DNA of 64,000 bases from CAVSUR01 sp052143655 (GTDB lineage: Bacteria > Actinomycetota > Actinomycetes > Streptosporangiales > Streptosporangiaceae). Positions within the stretch are counted from its first letter, which is position 1, and every line of letters starts with the position of its first letter. The notes below the pieces were generated by a model, which had not been told where the DNA came from, did not search any database, and was given only the letters and a program-made list of their open reading frames with translations. Positions 17,701-26,486 of the stretch are shown here, piece by piece. The stretch covers positions 11,812 through 75,811 of the forward strand of contig JBKQSL010000445.1 in NCBI GenBank assembly GCA_052143655.1. Direction: 5' to 3'. The position numbers were made by a program, and so were the translations under genes.

Positions 17701-19786
17701 GTGTGAACGGGTACGTGCCGTGGCGGCAGGCACCCTCGACGACGGGACAGCTATCGCTATCGCCGGCGTTGATGACACGATCCGGGTCTGGGATGTCGAA
17801 CGCGGCAGTGAACTCTATCCCCCGCTGACCGCCCCGCCGGGCCATGGCAGCACCTGTGTGGGACTCGCGGTTACCCGTCTCTGCGGTCGGCCGATCCTTG
17901 TCGCCAGCACATGGCGGTCGGGATCCCGGATATGGGATCTCGCTACCGGCGAACCCGCCGGAGCACGCGAGATCGCCGGGCCCGAATACGTGGGCGCGAT
18001 GACCGCGGGTGACATCAACGGGCGCCCAGTGGCTGTCCTCAGCACATCGCGTGGGATAACCGTCTGTGATCTGGAGACAGGTGGCGCCACATACCAGTTC
18101 ACCCTCGCTGATTTCACAGACCCGTCGGTAGCACAGTTCTTCGCGGACGGCGCCCAGGCGGCTCTTGCCCTGGGCGCGGTCATCCGGGGAACCATTACCG
18201 TCTGCCATTTCGGTGCCAGCCCAGGCTCAGCGCCAGCCCAGCGCACCATCACCGTGCCGGACGAACTGAGGGCGCTCGCGGTCACTCAGCTGGACAACAG
18301 GCCAGTCGCGGTCTGCGGTGGGCGCGAAGGCAATCTACAGATCATCGACCTCGCCGCTGATGGTGCTGATGCCCAGCCCGCGGCACCAGTGCTGAGCAGT
18401 GCGGTGGCCACCCTCGCCAGCGGGTCGGCCGTTGTCTGTGCATGCGAAGACCAAGTGCGCGTACTCGACCTGGTCACCGGCAGACCTGTGGCACCGCCGC
18501 CCCCCACGTTCCGCATGGACAACTGGAGCAAGGTTGCCACGGCGGAGATCGCCGGCCGGTCAGTCGCGATCTGCGCGGCCGGGCGGGAAATTCACACCTG
18601 GTATCTGGACACCGGCGAACCCGCGGTACCCCAGCCGGTGAGGTGCGAGGAGAGAGTGGAATGCCTCGCAACCGGACTTCTCAACGACCGCAACGTCATC
18701 ATCAGCGGCCACTTTGACCGCAGCATTCACATCTTCGACCTGGAAACCGGGCAGCCCGCCTGCGAGAAGATCAGCGCCACGCTGCGCCGGCCCTCAGGCC
18801 TCGGATTGATCGAGTACGCCGGCCGGCCGCTTCTGGTGTTCGACCAGTACGGGACCGTGCGGTCCCGTTTCGTGGGCCTAGATCACCCCCCAGTGAACAT
18901 CGAGGAACTGCTGGCACGCCGACCCGATCCACAGGCACTGGAAGAAACGCCCCCGGCCCCGCCCCGAACCGGCGACAAGATCAAACTCAGCCGCACCCGC
19001 AGCGTCGATGGCTACGCCATGGCACTTGGCACCATGGGCGGCGTTCCGGTGGTGCTGTCAGGGCACGCCGATGGCCAGATCGACGTATTCACACTCGGGA
19101 CCGCCCTGCCGGTCGGCCCGCCTCTCATGGGTCATGACAGCGAGGTGACCGCTCTGGCGTTCGCTGAATTCGACGGCCGGCCGATTACCGCATCCGGCGG
19201 GCGCGATGGAACCGTCCGTCTCTGGGATCTTGCTGACGCCTCCGGCATCACGACTATCCGCGCCGCCGCAGAGGTCCGCAGCCTCGCGCTCCACCCACCC
19301 GGCTACTGCGTGATCGGCACTCAGAGAGGAATGCTTGCCGTCCATTTCAGGCTGCCCCCTGCTGCCGCGAGCGCGTCCAGCAGGATTCCAGTCGACATCC
19401 GGGCGGCACGGGCGTGCCCCGACCACCAGCACCACGTGGCCGACATAGAGACAGGCGGGATCAAGGCGGTGAGAATATGCATCAAGGGCCTGCAGACTGG
19501 TAATCCAGCCCACAAGCCACTCGAATACGCCCAGGGGCACTGCCATGTATTCCCCGACCAGCTCGTGCTCATCCCGCGATCGCTGCCAGATGAGCAGGCA
19601 GGACAACTCGTCATACCGCTCAGCACTATCTACTTCGAGAGCCAGGACGTTCCCCACGCATACGAATACGATGGCGGTCATTTCCGGCTGACGATCGAAA
19701 CGCCGCAGACCCACCGTTCACTATGCTTCTACCGTCGCAGTGAACGCGACCTGCTCGAACGTCTTGTCTCCCCACGACGACGTTAG
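14729..19786 (+). CDS. STAND (NLR-like) NTPase with about 15 WD40 repeats
   Basis: 1685 residues, GTG start. P-loop GHPGSGKTT at 53-61 and Walker B IVVLIDGLDEL near 205-215, followed by a helical arm region to about 590, mark a NACHT/AP-ATPase-like STAND module. Residues about 600-1540 contain some fifteen WD repeats, many ending in VWD or a variant (VGVWDPRKG, IRVWDMITW, IRVWDVERG, VRLWDLADA). The last 130 residues are a beta-rich domain of unknown type. STAND-WD40 proteins sense ligands and switch on an effector; no effector domain is fused here, so the coupled TIR protein is the likely effector. That link is inference. Confidence 0.85.
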   Translation: MQGKTLEERRELFDLPLIEELTSRGDLASRDPLLDEIEAALADPDCRIVLVRGHPGSGKTTLMAGLASRHPDWPRYFIQRAGQGSGIRSNDGSLASFLTVIGLQLAASRPGLFPDSSQELDLDVDVVARHVAPGARVEALRVERMLLHPFRSFAARVRLSVDILQGQAIGLAIREIGDAALVSPGALEIPALIEPLEILRQSQPGGQIVVLIDGLDELRVRDAPVNVGEWLAEHPRLHPNLRFVVASRDDSERLDTLRQEHEDCLREVDASTDAQSAVQQYAANVSAKAHVARILQAHSRHPEWFAYRAALKAEGIFQYVAFLDRALAAVATEGPGAPDLDWLWSGDEAGWPNGVGGLYAAFMLRIKDQVQKLTATRDAWDQVYRPLLGLLLVAHAPLTAAQLAAFGGIDPEGAAATGESCDTALLRLGQFLEGDPDRGYRFFHSSVADYVASPSARASLRSDGDTSHQQITEYALTRHRRAGNWKAADPYLRTFLAPHAAAARRLDDLLEDPRYLAAADPTELLATLGNAQRAAAIATLYRRAAPGFRAHDEPAALAHLELYAREAGEHDFAARVAAIPGQRPWAMAWTNRGRLPIRGVIGRHEAGIAAIAAAWDDHGAPLVLTGGDDGQVGVWDPRKGTLVRPPLVPAGGRSGAVTALAVGQLRTGQAFVVSGAWDGTVRAWNVPARRSLCAPLAGAENAGSARAVGAIDDGSSAGVLAAICETSGGIRPWNLETGAPLGPPIPVDDLTLATIGTAAGRVLIAAASVAGAVCQVRVWDAITGQPAGPALQTEEQPFEALAIGELSGAAIIAVADTALGVQLFDPETGAARSKRRVWWDDGIKALAIGVLGGRTVLAAGGDAGLIRVWDMITWRPLGKPVTAHQDGRLAALTIRSGVLLSAGIDRVTADIPLSGAETIRHTTAEPAVLRWAYSEKDGLHHPATVARPRHEVTSLASSRARNSPIACCDGHRVRLLDGASGAATAKPMFGSCERVRAVAAGTLDDGTAIAIAGVDDTIRVWDVERGSELYPPLTAPPGHGSTCVGLAVTRLCGRPILVASTWRSGSRIWDLATGEPAGAREIAGPEYVGAMTAGDINGRPVAVLSTSRGITVCDLETGGATYQFTLADFTDPSVAQFFADGAQAALALGAVIRGTITVCHFGASPGSAPAQRTITVPDELRALAVTQLDNRPVAVCGGREGNLQIIDLAADGADAQPAAPVLSSAVATLASGSAVVCACEDQVRVLDLVTGRPVAPPPPTFRMDNWSKVATAEIAGRSVAICAAGREIHTWYLDTGEPAVPQPVRCEERVECLATGLLNDRNVIISGHFDRSIHIFDLETGQPACEKISATLRRPSGLGLIEYAGRPLLVFDQYGTVRSRFVGLDHPPVNIEELLARRPDPQALEETPPAPPRTGDKIKLSRTRSVDGYAMALGTMGGVPVVLSGHADGQIDVFTLGTALPVGPPLMGHDSEVTALAFAEFDGRPITASGGRDGTVRLWDLADASGITTIRAAAEVRSLALHPPGYCVIGTQRGMLAVHFRLPPAAASASSRIPVDIRAARACPDHQHHVADIETGGIKAVRICIKGLQTGNPAHKPLEYAQGHCHVFPDQLVLIPRSLPDEQAGQLVIPLSTIYFESQDVPHAYEYDGGHFRLTIETPQTHRSLCFYRRSERDLLERLVSPRRR

Positions 19787-20135
19787 AGAGTCTGCCGGGG
19801 CCGGTATGACAGCACAGGTCGCGTGCGTGGGCAGCCGTAGTGCCTGGCGGTGCCGGGTGCTCGGCTGATGGGGACCTGCCGCAAGGTCGCGGCGAAACCT
19901 GCGGTCACCAGCCCGCCGAGACCTTGCAACACCGCCAACCGGGCGCTATTCGCCAGCTGGGACTGGGCTTGCTGCAACTGGATTCGCTCTCTTGGGCGCA
20001 GGTGACATGCCGTAAAGCGGCCACGCTCAGCGGCGGGTCAAGCAGACAAGGGACCACGACGATGGCGCCGCCCACTATGAGCACGCCCACGACGCTGGCT
20101 GCCAGGATGACCAGCCAGGTGGCGCGCTTATCCAC
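19783..20135 (-). pseudogene. Remnant of membrane-anchor region of a pentapeptide-repeat-type protein
   Basis: GTG at 20135 is preceded by GGAGG. The first frame gives one TM helix (TWLVILAASVVGVLIVGGAI) and DPPLSVAALR. After a two-base frame break around 19985-19995 the second frame reads ERIQLQQAQSQLANSARLA, then LQGLGGLVTAG. The order LQQAQSQL...LQGLGGL is the N-terminal anchor typical of actinobacterial pentapeptide-repeat proteins. The repeat domain itself is missing, so this is a truncated and frameshifted relic. Confidence 0.55.
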
Positions 20136-20205
20136 CGCAACCTGCCTCCTAAAGTGGCGCCAGGGGTGCTCATCCCAGTTGGCGGCGGCGTACTGCCACC
20201 CGGGT

Positions 20206-20601
20206 CTACCCCCAGAAGATATTGGTGGGGTCGGCGTTGATCTCCGCGAGCAAGTCAGCGACATGCGGCGACGGCTGGAGCCGGTCGTAGCGGTGGAAAC
20301 GCCCATGGCTGTCACACCAATGCAGCGCCCAGGTCTTGTTCGTGTTGCTGTAGAGCAGCCTCGCAACGGGCGAGGACGTCCAGTCCGCGCCGGGGTTCCC
20401 GCGCCAGGGTGGCCTGCGTTCCACGATCGTCAGCTGGCGTGGGCCCACCTGGCACTCGACCCGGATCTCGTCCCGTGCCTGCGCCGGCACCCGCATCTCG
20501 CACCAGCGCTGGACGCGGCTGACGTCCACCTCCGGCAGTCCGAGCGCGGCCACAAGCTGAGTCTGCCATTTCCGCGCGGCACGGTTGGAGTCCGTCAGCA
20601 C
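20206..20601 (-). CDS. DUF3024-family protein
   Basis: 131 residues, GTG start. The C-terminal motif HGRFHRYDRLQPSPHVADLL, followed by AEINADPTNIFWG, is the hallmark of DUF3024; the middle (RVECQVGPRQLTIVERRPPW) is a beta sheet. The function of DUF3024 is unknown, but it is widespread in actinobacteria. The gene stands among decayed genes, and I see no operon partner. Full length for the family. Confidence 0.75.
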   Translation of the reverse strand: MLTDSNRAARKWQTQLVAALGLPEVDVSRVQRWCEMRVPAQARDEIRVECQVGPRQLTIVERRPPWRGNPGADWTSSPVARLLYSNTNKTWALHWCDSHGRFHRYDRLQPSPHVADLLAEINADPTNIFWG

Positions 20602-20805
20602 TCTGCCACTGTGACGGCTGATCCGGTCTGTGGGTCAGGAGCAAGTTGTGCCCGGGGTAGCTGGCTGGATGGGATCCTCGCAGGTTCGGGCGGCCGTGCT
20701 GCCTGACTGCGACTGGGCGGCTGCCGGGGAGTTGGAGCGCAGGCCGGGATGCGACACCGCCGCCGAGACCGATGGGAGCTCGGTCAAGCGGGCGCGCAGC
20801 GGGGA

Positions 20806-21472
20806 TTAGGTGGGTTCTTCGCTTGTGGAGTGATCTGTATTCTGCCACCTGTCGGAGATGAATCGCATTTCAGCGGAGTTCTGCGTGAGGCTATGCTCAC
20901 TAGTTTCAGCGGTGGCTTTCAGGAGCCTGAACTGCTCGCTCTTCAGCGCACTGAACGACCGCTCCAGATAGTCCAGCAAGGCGCGCGTTGGATGATTCGG
21001 AAATTGTGGCAGATAATTTGGGTCATCCTGCCATGACGCTAGCACGGCTTTGAGCGTAAGAGTATGGGCGCATAGATCGGTCAGGCACTGCGGCATGCCG
21101 CCGCCAATAAGTAAGTCCGCTCGTTCAGAAATAATTTCTACCGATCGGAGGTTAAGTGGCATAAAAACCGTGCTCATCCAATGGAACCAAGCTCGAATCG
21201 CCCTCGCTTGCCGGAGGATTGTCAGGGTTCCAGAAGGGGCCGTCCGCTTCGGGGTTGTATCTCCGTCTAAAGGCAGTCCAGGCTCGCTGGTTCGCTTCCG
21301 CGTTCGCGAGCAACGGTCCATAAAAGTATCTCAGTTGCATATTCACGTAGTCGAGCTGAGCTTTCAACCGGTCGTTCCGGCGGTTAGAAATCAGGGTTGC
21401 CGCAGCCCCAACAATTGTCACAACGACACCAGCGATCGTAGCTACAGAGGCTGAATAGCTGGGGTCTGGCAT
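20806..21472 (-). pseudogene. Frameshifted single-TM hypothetical protein
   Basis: ATG at 21472 opens a frame with an N-terminal TM (VATIAGVVVTIVGAAATLIS) and a LKAQLDYVNMQLRYFYGPLL segment, but it is lost near 21200-21225. The matching continuation is in another frame (IRAWFHWMSTVFMPLNLRSV, then LCAHTLTLKAVLASWQDDPN) to 20806. Together they make a plausible 220-residue protein of a family I recall only as hypothetical. AT-richer than its neighbours. The start codon directly abuts the stop of the adjoining IS630 gene. Confidence 0.6.
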
Positions 21473-22557
21473 CTATGGCGGTTCGGGTTGGAGGGGCAGG
21501 CCGGTCTGGGCGAGGAATCCGTCGATCAGGCCGGGCTGGTACTGGATTTGCTTGAGCCTGCTGCGGGCGATGGCGGCCAGCTGGTCCGCGGTGGCGGCGG
21601 CGAGGTTGCCCAGGCCGCTTTTCAGGTTCGCCCAGGCGCCTTCGGCTGCGTTGAGCTCGGGGGCGCAGGCGGGCAGCTGCACGATCGTCAGCCAGTCCTG
21701 GTGAGCGCCGGCGAACGCGCGCATGACCGTGCTGAGGTGCACGTTCAGATTGTCCCAGATCACGATGACCGGGGCCTGCAGCTGGTGATGCGCGGCGGTG
21801 ATCAGCTGCGCGTAGCCGGCTTCGGACATGCTGCGGCGGCCGCCGCTGCGGTGCACTCGCAGCCGGTAATAGAAATGGCTGCGGGCACCGGGCTGGACGC
21901 AGACCAGCCCGGCGACCGAGACCCGGCCCGACCCGCGGCCGCAGACCGTCACGACCGGGGTGTGCCCGCGCCGTCCCCAGGTGCGGGCGCGGGCCGGGCG
22001 CAGGCTCAGCCCGGACTCATCCTCGAAGCAGATCCACGCGCCGGTCGCCGCCGCTACTCTCGAACCTTCGCCCAGGTCACCGCCCGCCACGCGGCGATCG
22101 CGGTCTCGTCGCGCTGGGCGGCGCGGTGGACCGGGACCTGCGGCGACCAGCCGATCCGGTGCAGCAGGCACGACACCCCGCGCGGGGTGTAGCGGACATG
22201 GAACAGCCGGCCGGTCAGCGCCGTGACCCGGTCCAGCGTCCACCGCTGATCCTCAGCCCACCCGTGCGCGGCCGGGCCCTTATCCAGCTCAGCGGCCAGC
22301 CGGGCCAGCTGCGCCGCCGAGAGCCGGCACTTCTCCCCGCCCGGCCCCCTCGACGCCAGCGCGGCGCACCCTCCGGCCCGCCAGCGCCGCCGCCACTGAC
22401 AGGCCGGCTTCGTGCTCACCCGCAGCTGGCACGCCACCTGCACTGGCTTCACGTCCTGCTCAAACAGCCGCGCGGCCTGCAGCCGCACGTTCTCCCGCCG
22501 CGCCCTCCCCGCAGCGGTCAGGCCACCACCATCGGGATATCTCATACATCCCGGCAT
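21473..22557 (-). pseudogene. IS630-family transposase, in two frames
   Basis: The first frame (22557-22054) gives the helix-turn-helix part (ARLFEQDVKPVQVACQLRVS). The second frame (reading to 21473) has the DDE core: CFEDESGLSLRP, VIVIWDNLNVHLS and LPACAPELNAAEGAWANLK. They must be joined near 22056-22065, where the first frame hits TAG after TWAKVRE. No clear slippery run is present, so a mutation or sequence error is likelier than programmed frameshifting. Inverted ends could not be fixed. It lies next to an IS66 gene. Confidence 0.85.
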
Positions 22558-22639
22558 AGACCCGCCCCGGGAACGGGATCACGCAGGCGCGCCGACGGTG
22601 ATCAGGCAGACACAGACCCCAGCCATTCAGCCTCTGTAT

Positions 22640-24128
22640 TCAGCCGGGCCGGATCGCGGCTGGCAGCCATGGTCCGGTGGTGAATAGTACGGTGAGGGCG
22701 TCGAGCGCGTCGATGCCCCATTTGGCCGCGGTGGACAGGTAGGACTGGACGATCGCGAAGTCGGCGAGTCCGTCGAGGGTGCGCCAGGATCCGCCGGAGG
22801 TACGCTGCTGGACCTTGACCGGGCGCACGTCGCGCTCGGCCTGATTCGAAGTGAATCCGACAGCCAGGTCGGTGGTGAACCGCAAGATCATGTCCCGGTG
22901 GTCGCGGAACCGGCGGGCCAGCCGCAGCCCGTCCTTGGCGACCTTGGTGCGCTTGGCCTGGTTGTCGGTGATGCCCTTGGCGACCGCGCCGCGATACCAG
23001 GCGGTGATCTCAGCGACCTGCTCATCGGGGAGACGGGCCTGCCCGGCGGCGCGGGCAGCGGTGGCCTGCCTGTTGGCCCAAAGGAGCAGGTCGGCCATGG
23101 AGCGGGCCCATACCTGGCCGCCGGGGTCGAACTCGTACAAGCCCTTGAGGTCGCGCAGCCCATGAGCGCCGCACCAGGCGTGCAGCGCGTCGCCCAGGTG
23201 GTCATACCCGGCGTAGCCGTCGCGGACGATGGTGCCGGCATAGCCGGGGAGCACGCCGCCGGCGTCGATGTCACCGGCAGAACGGCCCCCCGTGTGCAAG
23301 GCGGTCAGGAACTCGGTGCAGGCCACGTGCACGTAGTGCAGGTGGCCGGCAGCGCGGGCGGGGGTCTCGTCGGCATACAGCACCCCGGCCTCGCGCAGCA
23401 GCACCCGGACCCGGTCCATGAACGGGCCCAGCCGGGCGGCGGCCTTGCCGCGGACCCCTGCCATGAACCCCGTGGAGACTTTGACCCCGGTCAAGGACGC
23501 GACCAGGGACGTGGCCCGGGCGACCGGCAGGTAGTGGCCGCAGACCGCCAGCGCCGCCTTCGCATGCACCCCCCGGCCCATAGCAGGCGCGGCCGGCAGC
23601 CTCCGGCGGCGCCAGCCCGAGCGTGGCCGCCCCGCAGTTGCGGCACTCCTTGGCCAGCACCTGGTATTCGATCACCTTCGGCGGCGGCGGGGGCTGGGCC
23701 TCGAACACCTGCCGCTTGTCCATCCCGGTCACCGGCGCATCCGCCAGGTCCGCGCCACAGCAGGCACACGCCAGCGGCCAGCACTCCACCCGCTGATCAG
23801 GGTCCGGCGACTGGCGCAGCGTGGACGACTGCGCGCCCGGCTGCTTGCCGGGATTGCGCCCGGACCGGCGCCGCAGCGACCGGTCCTTCGGCTTCTTCTT
23901 GTACGGGCTGTCGGAGGAGGGCGGCCTCGACGACGTGGAGGAGTCCTTGCCCAGGCGGCGCTCCAGGTCCTCCACCCGCCCGGTCAGCGCACCGATCTGC
24001 GCCTGCGCCGCCGCCAGCTGCGCGTCCTTCGCCTCGACCACCTCGCGCAACCGTGCATTGGCCTCGCGCAACGCTGCCACCAGCGCCCGCAGCTCCTCCA
24101 CTGCGGCATCGCGCGGCACATCGGGCAC
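22640..24128 (-). pseudogene. IS66-family transposase (TnpC-like), frameshifted
   Basis: The N-terminal frame (24128-23271) has a coiled coil (LREANARLREVVEAKDAQLA), the SS.PPSSD linker of IS66 and a CxxC zinc-finger region (CACCGADL, CRNCGAA). The catalytic half (23581-22640) has VLYADETPAR, IVRDGYAGYDH, WCGAHGLRDL and GFTSNQAERDVRPVKVQQ. A G6 run at about 23571-23576 carries one base too many; removing it gives ...GPGVHAKAALAVCGHYLP in one frame. Other IS66 genes (tnpA, tnpB) were not seen. Confidence 0.85.
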
Positions 24129-24518
24129 GAGTCACCATGATCAGCGATCTTTCACGAAGATCCAGCCAACACGCCGCGCAACATCACCATCGCAACCAGC
24201 CAGCCCGCGCACACCGCCTGGCCGCCCTGCTGAATAGCTACCAGCGATCAGGGTCCATACCGCGCCCCAGCCGGGTCCAGCCATACGCACCTCCACGTCG
24301 AAATTCGATCAGACCCGCTGGCGGAAGCTCTCGCCGCACGGCTGCCGGGGCGATGATGGGGCATACGAGCTAAACACGGAGCAACGGCGGACCCCCGTTC
24401 CTGTTGCTCTACGCCCGTTCATGTTGCTCCTTGAGCCGTCTTGGGTCACACCTGACCAGTGGTCGGTGCGAGGCAATTGGGAGCGAACCGCCAGAGACGG
24501 ATGGCATACGTCCTTTAG
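24129..24518. other. Intergenic region with GAGCAAC-type repeats
   Basis: No gene. At 24367-24390 lies GAGCTAAACAC followed by GGAGCAACGGCGG, preceded by GGGGCATAC exactly as at 7562. It is followed by two 16-mers, CCCGTTCCTGTTGCTC (24394) and CCCGTTCATGTTGCTC (24414), 20 bp apart and inverted relative to it. Confidence 0.45.
24394..24429 (-). repeat. Two 16-bp direct repeats with 20-bp period
   Basis: CCCGTTCCTGTTGCTC and CCCGTTCATGTTGCTC differ at one base. On the minus strand each begins GAGCAACA, close to the GAGCAAACA units flanking the tRNA-Lys scar. A 20-bp period puts them on one face of the helix, as expected of protein-binding sites. Confidence 0.45.
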
Positions 24519-26480
24519 TTAGCTCCGGCCGAGGTACAGGCGGATTTCCGGGAGCATCGCGTCTTGAAGCGAGGCGACCAGGCTCTCCTCTGCCGCTTGG
24601 GCCCGTGCTTTCGCATTCCGGTAGCGCTCGCTCTGGCTCGCGAATTTTTCTGCCGCATTCGATAGTTGCAGGTCAGCGCGTTTCCGCTCAGTCTCAATGT
24701 CGCTTCTCAGTCTCTGGATGTCAGTCAAGAGCTGGAGGAATTGCTGGTACCGGGCTGCTGGGGGACGGCCGTCTGGGCGCGACGCTCTACGCAGTCTCGA
24801 TAGCGCGCCGGCTGCCGTTGGCTTCCGGTTTGACGCCGGGAGCTGAGTCTTCTGAGAAGGATTACCTAGCCTGGGGTCCCGCCGTGCCTCCCGTACGCTG
24901 TCACACCAAGCGCTTCCCTGTTGGATCGCGTCCCGCATCGCTTCTGCCACCTCATCAGCCCGCCCCACTTCGTCGGTGGTCAAACTCCGGCCGCCCATCT
25001 GACGCAGGGTGTCCGCCAGGGCCATGCCCTGGGCGGTTGTCTCGCTGATCCGCTCGCCTTGCCGCGCCGCCTCGTCGCGCAGATTAATGAGTTCGGGATG
25101 ATCTCTACTTGCCGTCGCAATGGCCTCCGGGAAGATGGCATCCCAGACTTCCTGGAATTCGGCCGCTGCGACGCGCATCTCGTCGCGCTCCGCGGTGACC
25201 TTTTTCCAGGTCCGGGCACGGCGTTGGTCGATGTAGTCTTCGATGCCCTGTATGACCACCGGATCAGTGGTCCTCGCAATGTCGGGTGAGCCCATCGCCA
25301 GAGTCAGGGCCTTCGCGAACAGTGATCGCTCCTCGGGCCCCTCAACCGGATGGGCCTCCTGTGGTGACTGACTGGCAGAGTTGACTGTCGGCCCGCCTAC
25401 CATGCTCAAGACGCTTTCCCTGACCTCGCCTCGGCTGTGGCCTGAATCGGTGATGATCCGCGTCACCAGTTGGCCGCCATCCGCGATGAGGCCCAAGAGG
25501 AGGTGCTCAGTCCCGATGTAGTCATGGCCGAGGCTCAGTGACTCGCGGAGCGCTTGCCCAAACGCCGCTTTCGCCCGATCGGTGAACGGCGGGTGGCCCG
25601 GAGGTTCCGTCGCCCCCTTCCCCATGATTTCCCCGACCACCTGTCGCGCCGCGTCCAGGCCGATCTCCATCGATTGAAGAACCTTCGCCGCGATACCTTC
25701 ACCCTCGTGGAGCAGGCCGAGCAGGATGTGCTCTGTCCCGATGTGGCTGTGGTGGAAGACGGCCTTCGCCTCTTCCTCCGCCAGGACCACCACCCGCTTC
25801 GCCCGGTCGGTGAACCTTTCGAACATCGGCGCCTCCGGTGAGGGCTGCGGCACTTCGCGGTCGGCAGCGGGTGCGGCCTGGGCGGCAGGGGTTTGGCTGG
25901 GCCGAGTTCCGGTCGGCCTCCGGGCTGGTTGGGGGGGCGGTGTGTACCGCCACCACTGCTCATCGAAGTGGTGCTGGCCGCTTTCCACAGTCAGTTCCGG
26001 GTCGTGGCTTCGCAGGAATTCGACCCAGAGATGGCGGAGCAGTGCCAGCTGCGGGGCGCCGTTCACACGCCCGAGTGCAACTCGTGCCAGGGTGATATCG
26101 AGCCGGGCTTCTACAAGGCGTGATCCTGGGTCCGGGTTGCGGGCCGATCTGACGCTCGCCTCCCAGATGACGCGGCCAGGCGGGACCGGGTCACCTGGGA
26201 TACTGCCCGTGTGCGATCCCGGCACATCGACGAGCTGGGTCCGCACTGTGTACGGTTGTGCTGCCTCTCCAAGGATGTCAACGGTCGTGCGTGTGTACGC
26301 GATACGCTGGCGTTTGGCTGAGCCTGGCAGCCGGGGCCAGGTATTTACCAGCGTGGGAGGAACGCAAGCCGATGCGGCCTTCAACGTGACAGTCACCAAC
26401 CCGGCGTGCCCGGTAGCGTCAATATGTGCGCCAACTACTAGAGGTGCGATTAATGAATCGTGTCTATCGCTGGCTTGCAT
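24519..26480 (-). CDS. ClpC N-domain protein without AAA+ module
   Basis: 653 residues. Residues about 225-370 are two Clp-N repeats close to housekeeping ClpC (MFERFTDRAKRVVVLAEEEA, HIGTEHILLGLLHEGEG; second repeat FTDRAKAAFGQALRESLSLG, DYIGTEHLLLGLI). Neither Walker motif nor any AAA+ domain follows; instead there is a C-terminal region rich in coiled coil (QFLQLLTDIQRLRSDIETER). The N-terminal 200 residues are a domain of unknown type, beta-rich in parts (GLVTVTLKAASACV). ClpC N-domains bind adaptors and tagged substrates. It starts 6 bp after the 15-TM gene, last of three. It may be an adaptor or sensor of proteolysis; this is inference. Confidence 0.8.
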   Translation of the reverse strand: MQASDRHDSLIAPLVVGAHIDATGHAGLVTVTLKAASACVPPTLVNTWPRLPGSAKRQRIAYTRTTVDILGEAAQPYTVRTQLVDVPGSHTGSIPGDPVPPGRVIWEASVRSARNPDPGSRLVEARLDITLARVALGRVNGAPQLALLRHLWVEFLRSHDPELTVESGQHHFDEQWWRYTPPPQPARRPTGTRPSQTPAAQAAPAADREVPQPSPEAPMFERFTDRAKRVVVLAEEEAKAVFHHSHIGTEHILLGLLHEGEGIAAKVLQSMEIGLDAARQVVGEIMGKGATEPPGHPPFTDRAKAAFGQALRESLSLGHDYIGTEHLLLGLIADGGQLVTRIITDSGHSRGEVRESVLSMVGGPTVNSASQSPQEAHPVEGPEERSLFAKALTLAMGSPDIARTTDPVVIQGIEDYIDQRRARTWKKVTAERDEMRVAAAEFQEVWDAIFPEAIATASRDHPELINLRDEAARQGERISETTAQGMALADTLRQMGGRSLTTDEVGRADEVAEAMRDAIQQGSAWCDSVREARRDPRLGNPSQKTQLPASNRKPTAAGALSRLRRASRPDGRPPAARYQQFLQLLTDIQRLRSDIETERKRADLQLSNAAEKFASQSERYRNAKARAQAAEESLVASLQDAMLPEIRLYLGRS

Positions 26481-26486
26481 ATTCTG

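Noticed and set aside
22054..22243. Programmed frameshift joining the IS630 frames
   Set aside because: No slippery heptamer at the junction; TAG follows TWAKVRE directly, so a mutation or base error is simpler.
22898..24373. 491-codon plus-strand frame opposite IS66
   Set aside because: Pro/Ala/Arg-rich with no domain; IS66 motifs are on the minus strand.
24394..24429. CRISPR array
   Set aside because: Only two 16-bp repeats with a 4-bp gap; no spacers of usable length and no cas genes in the window.
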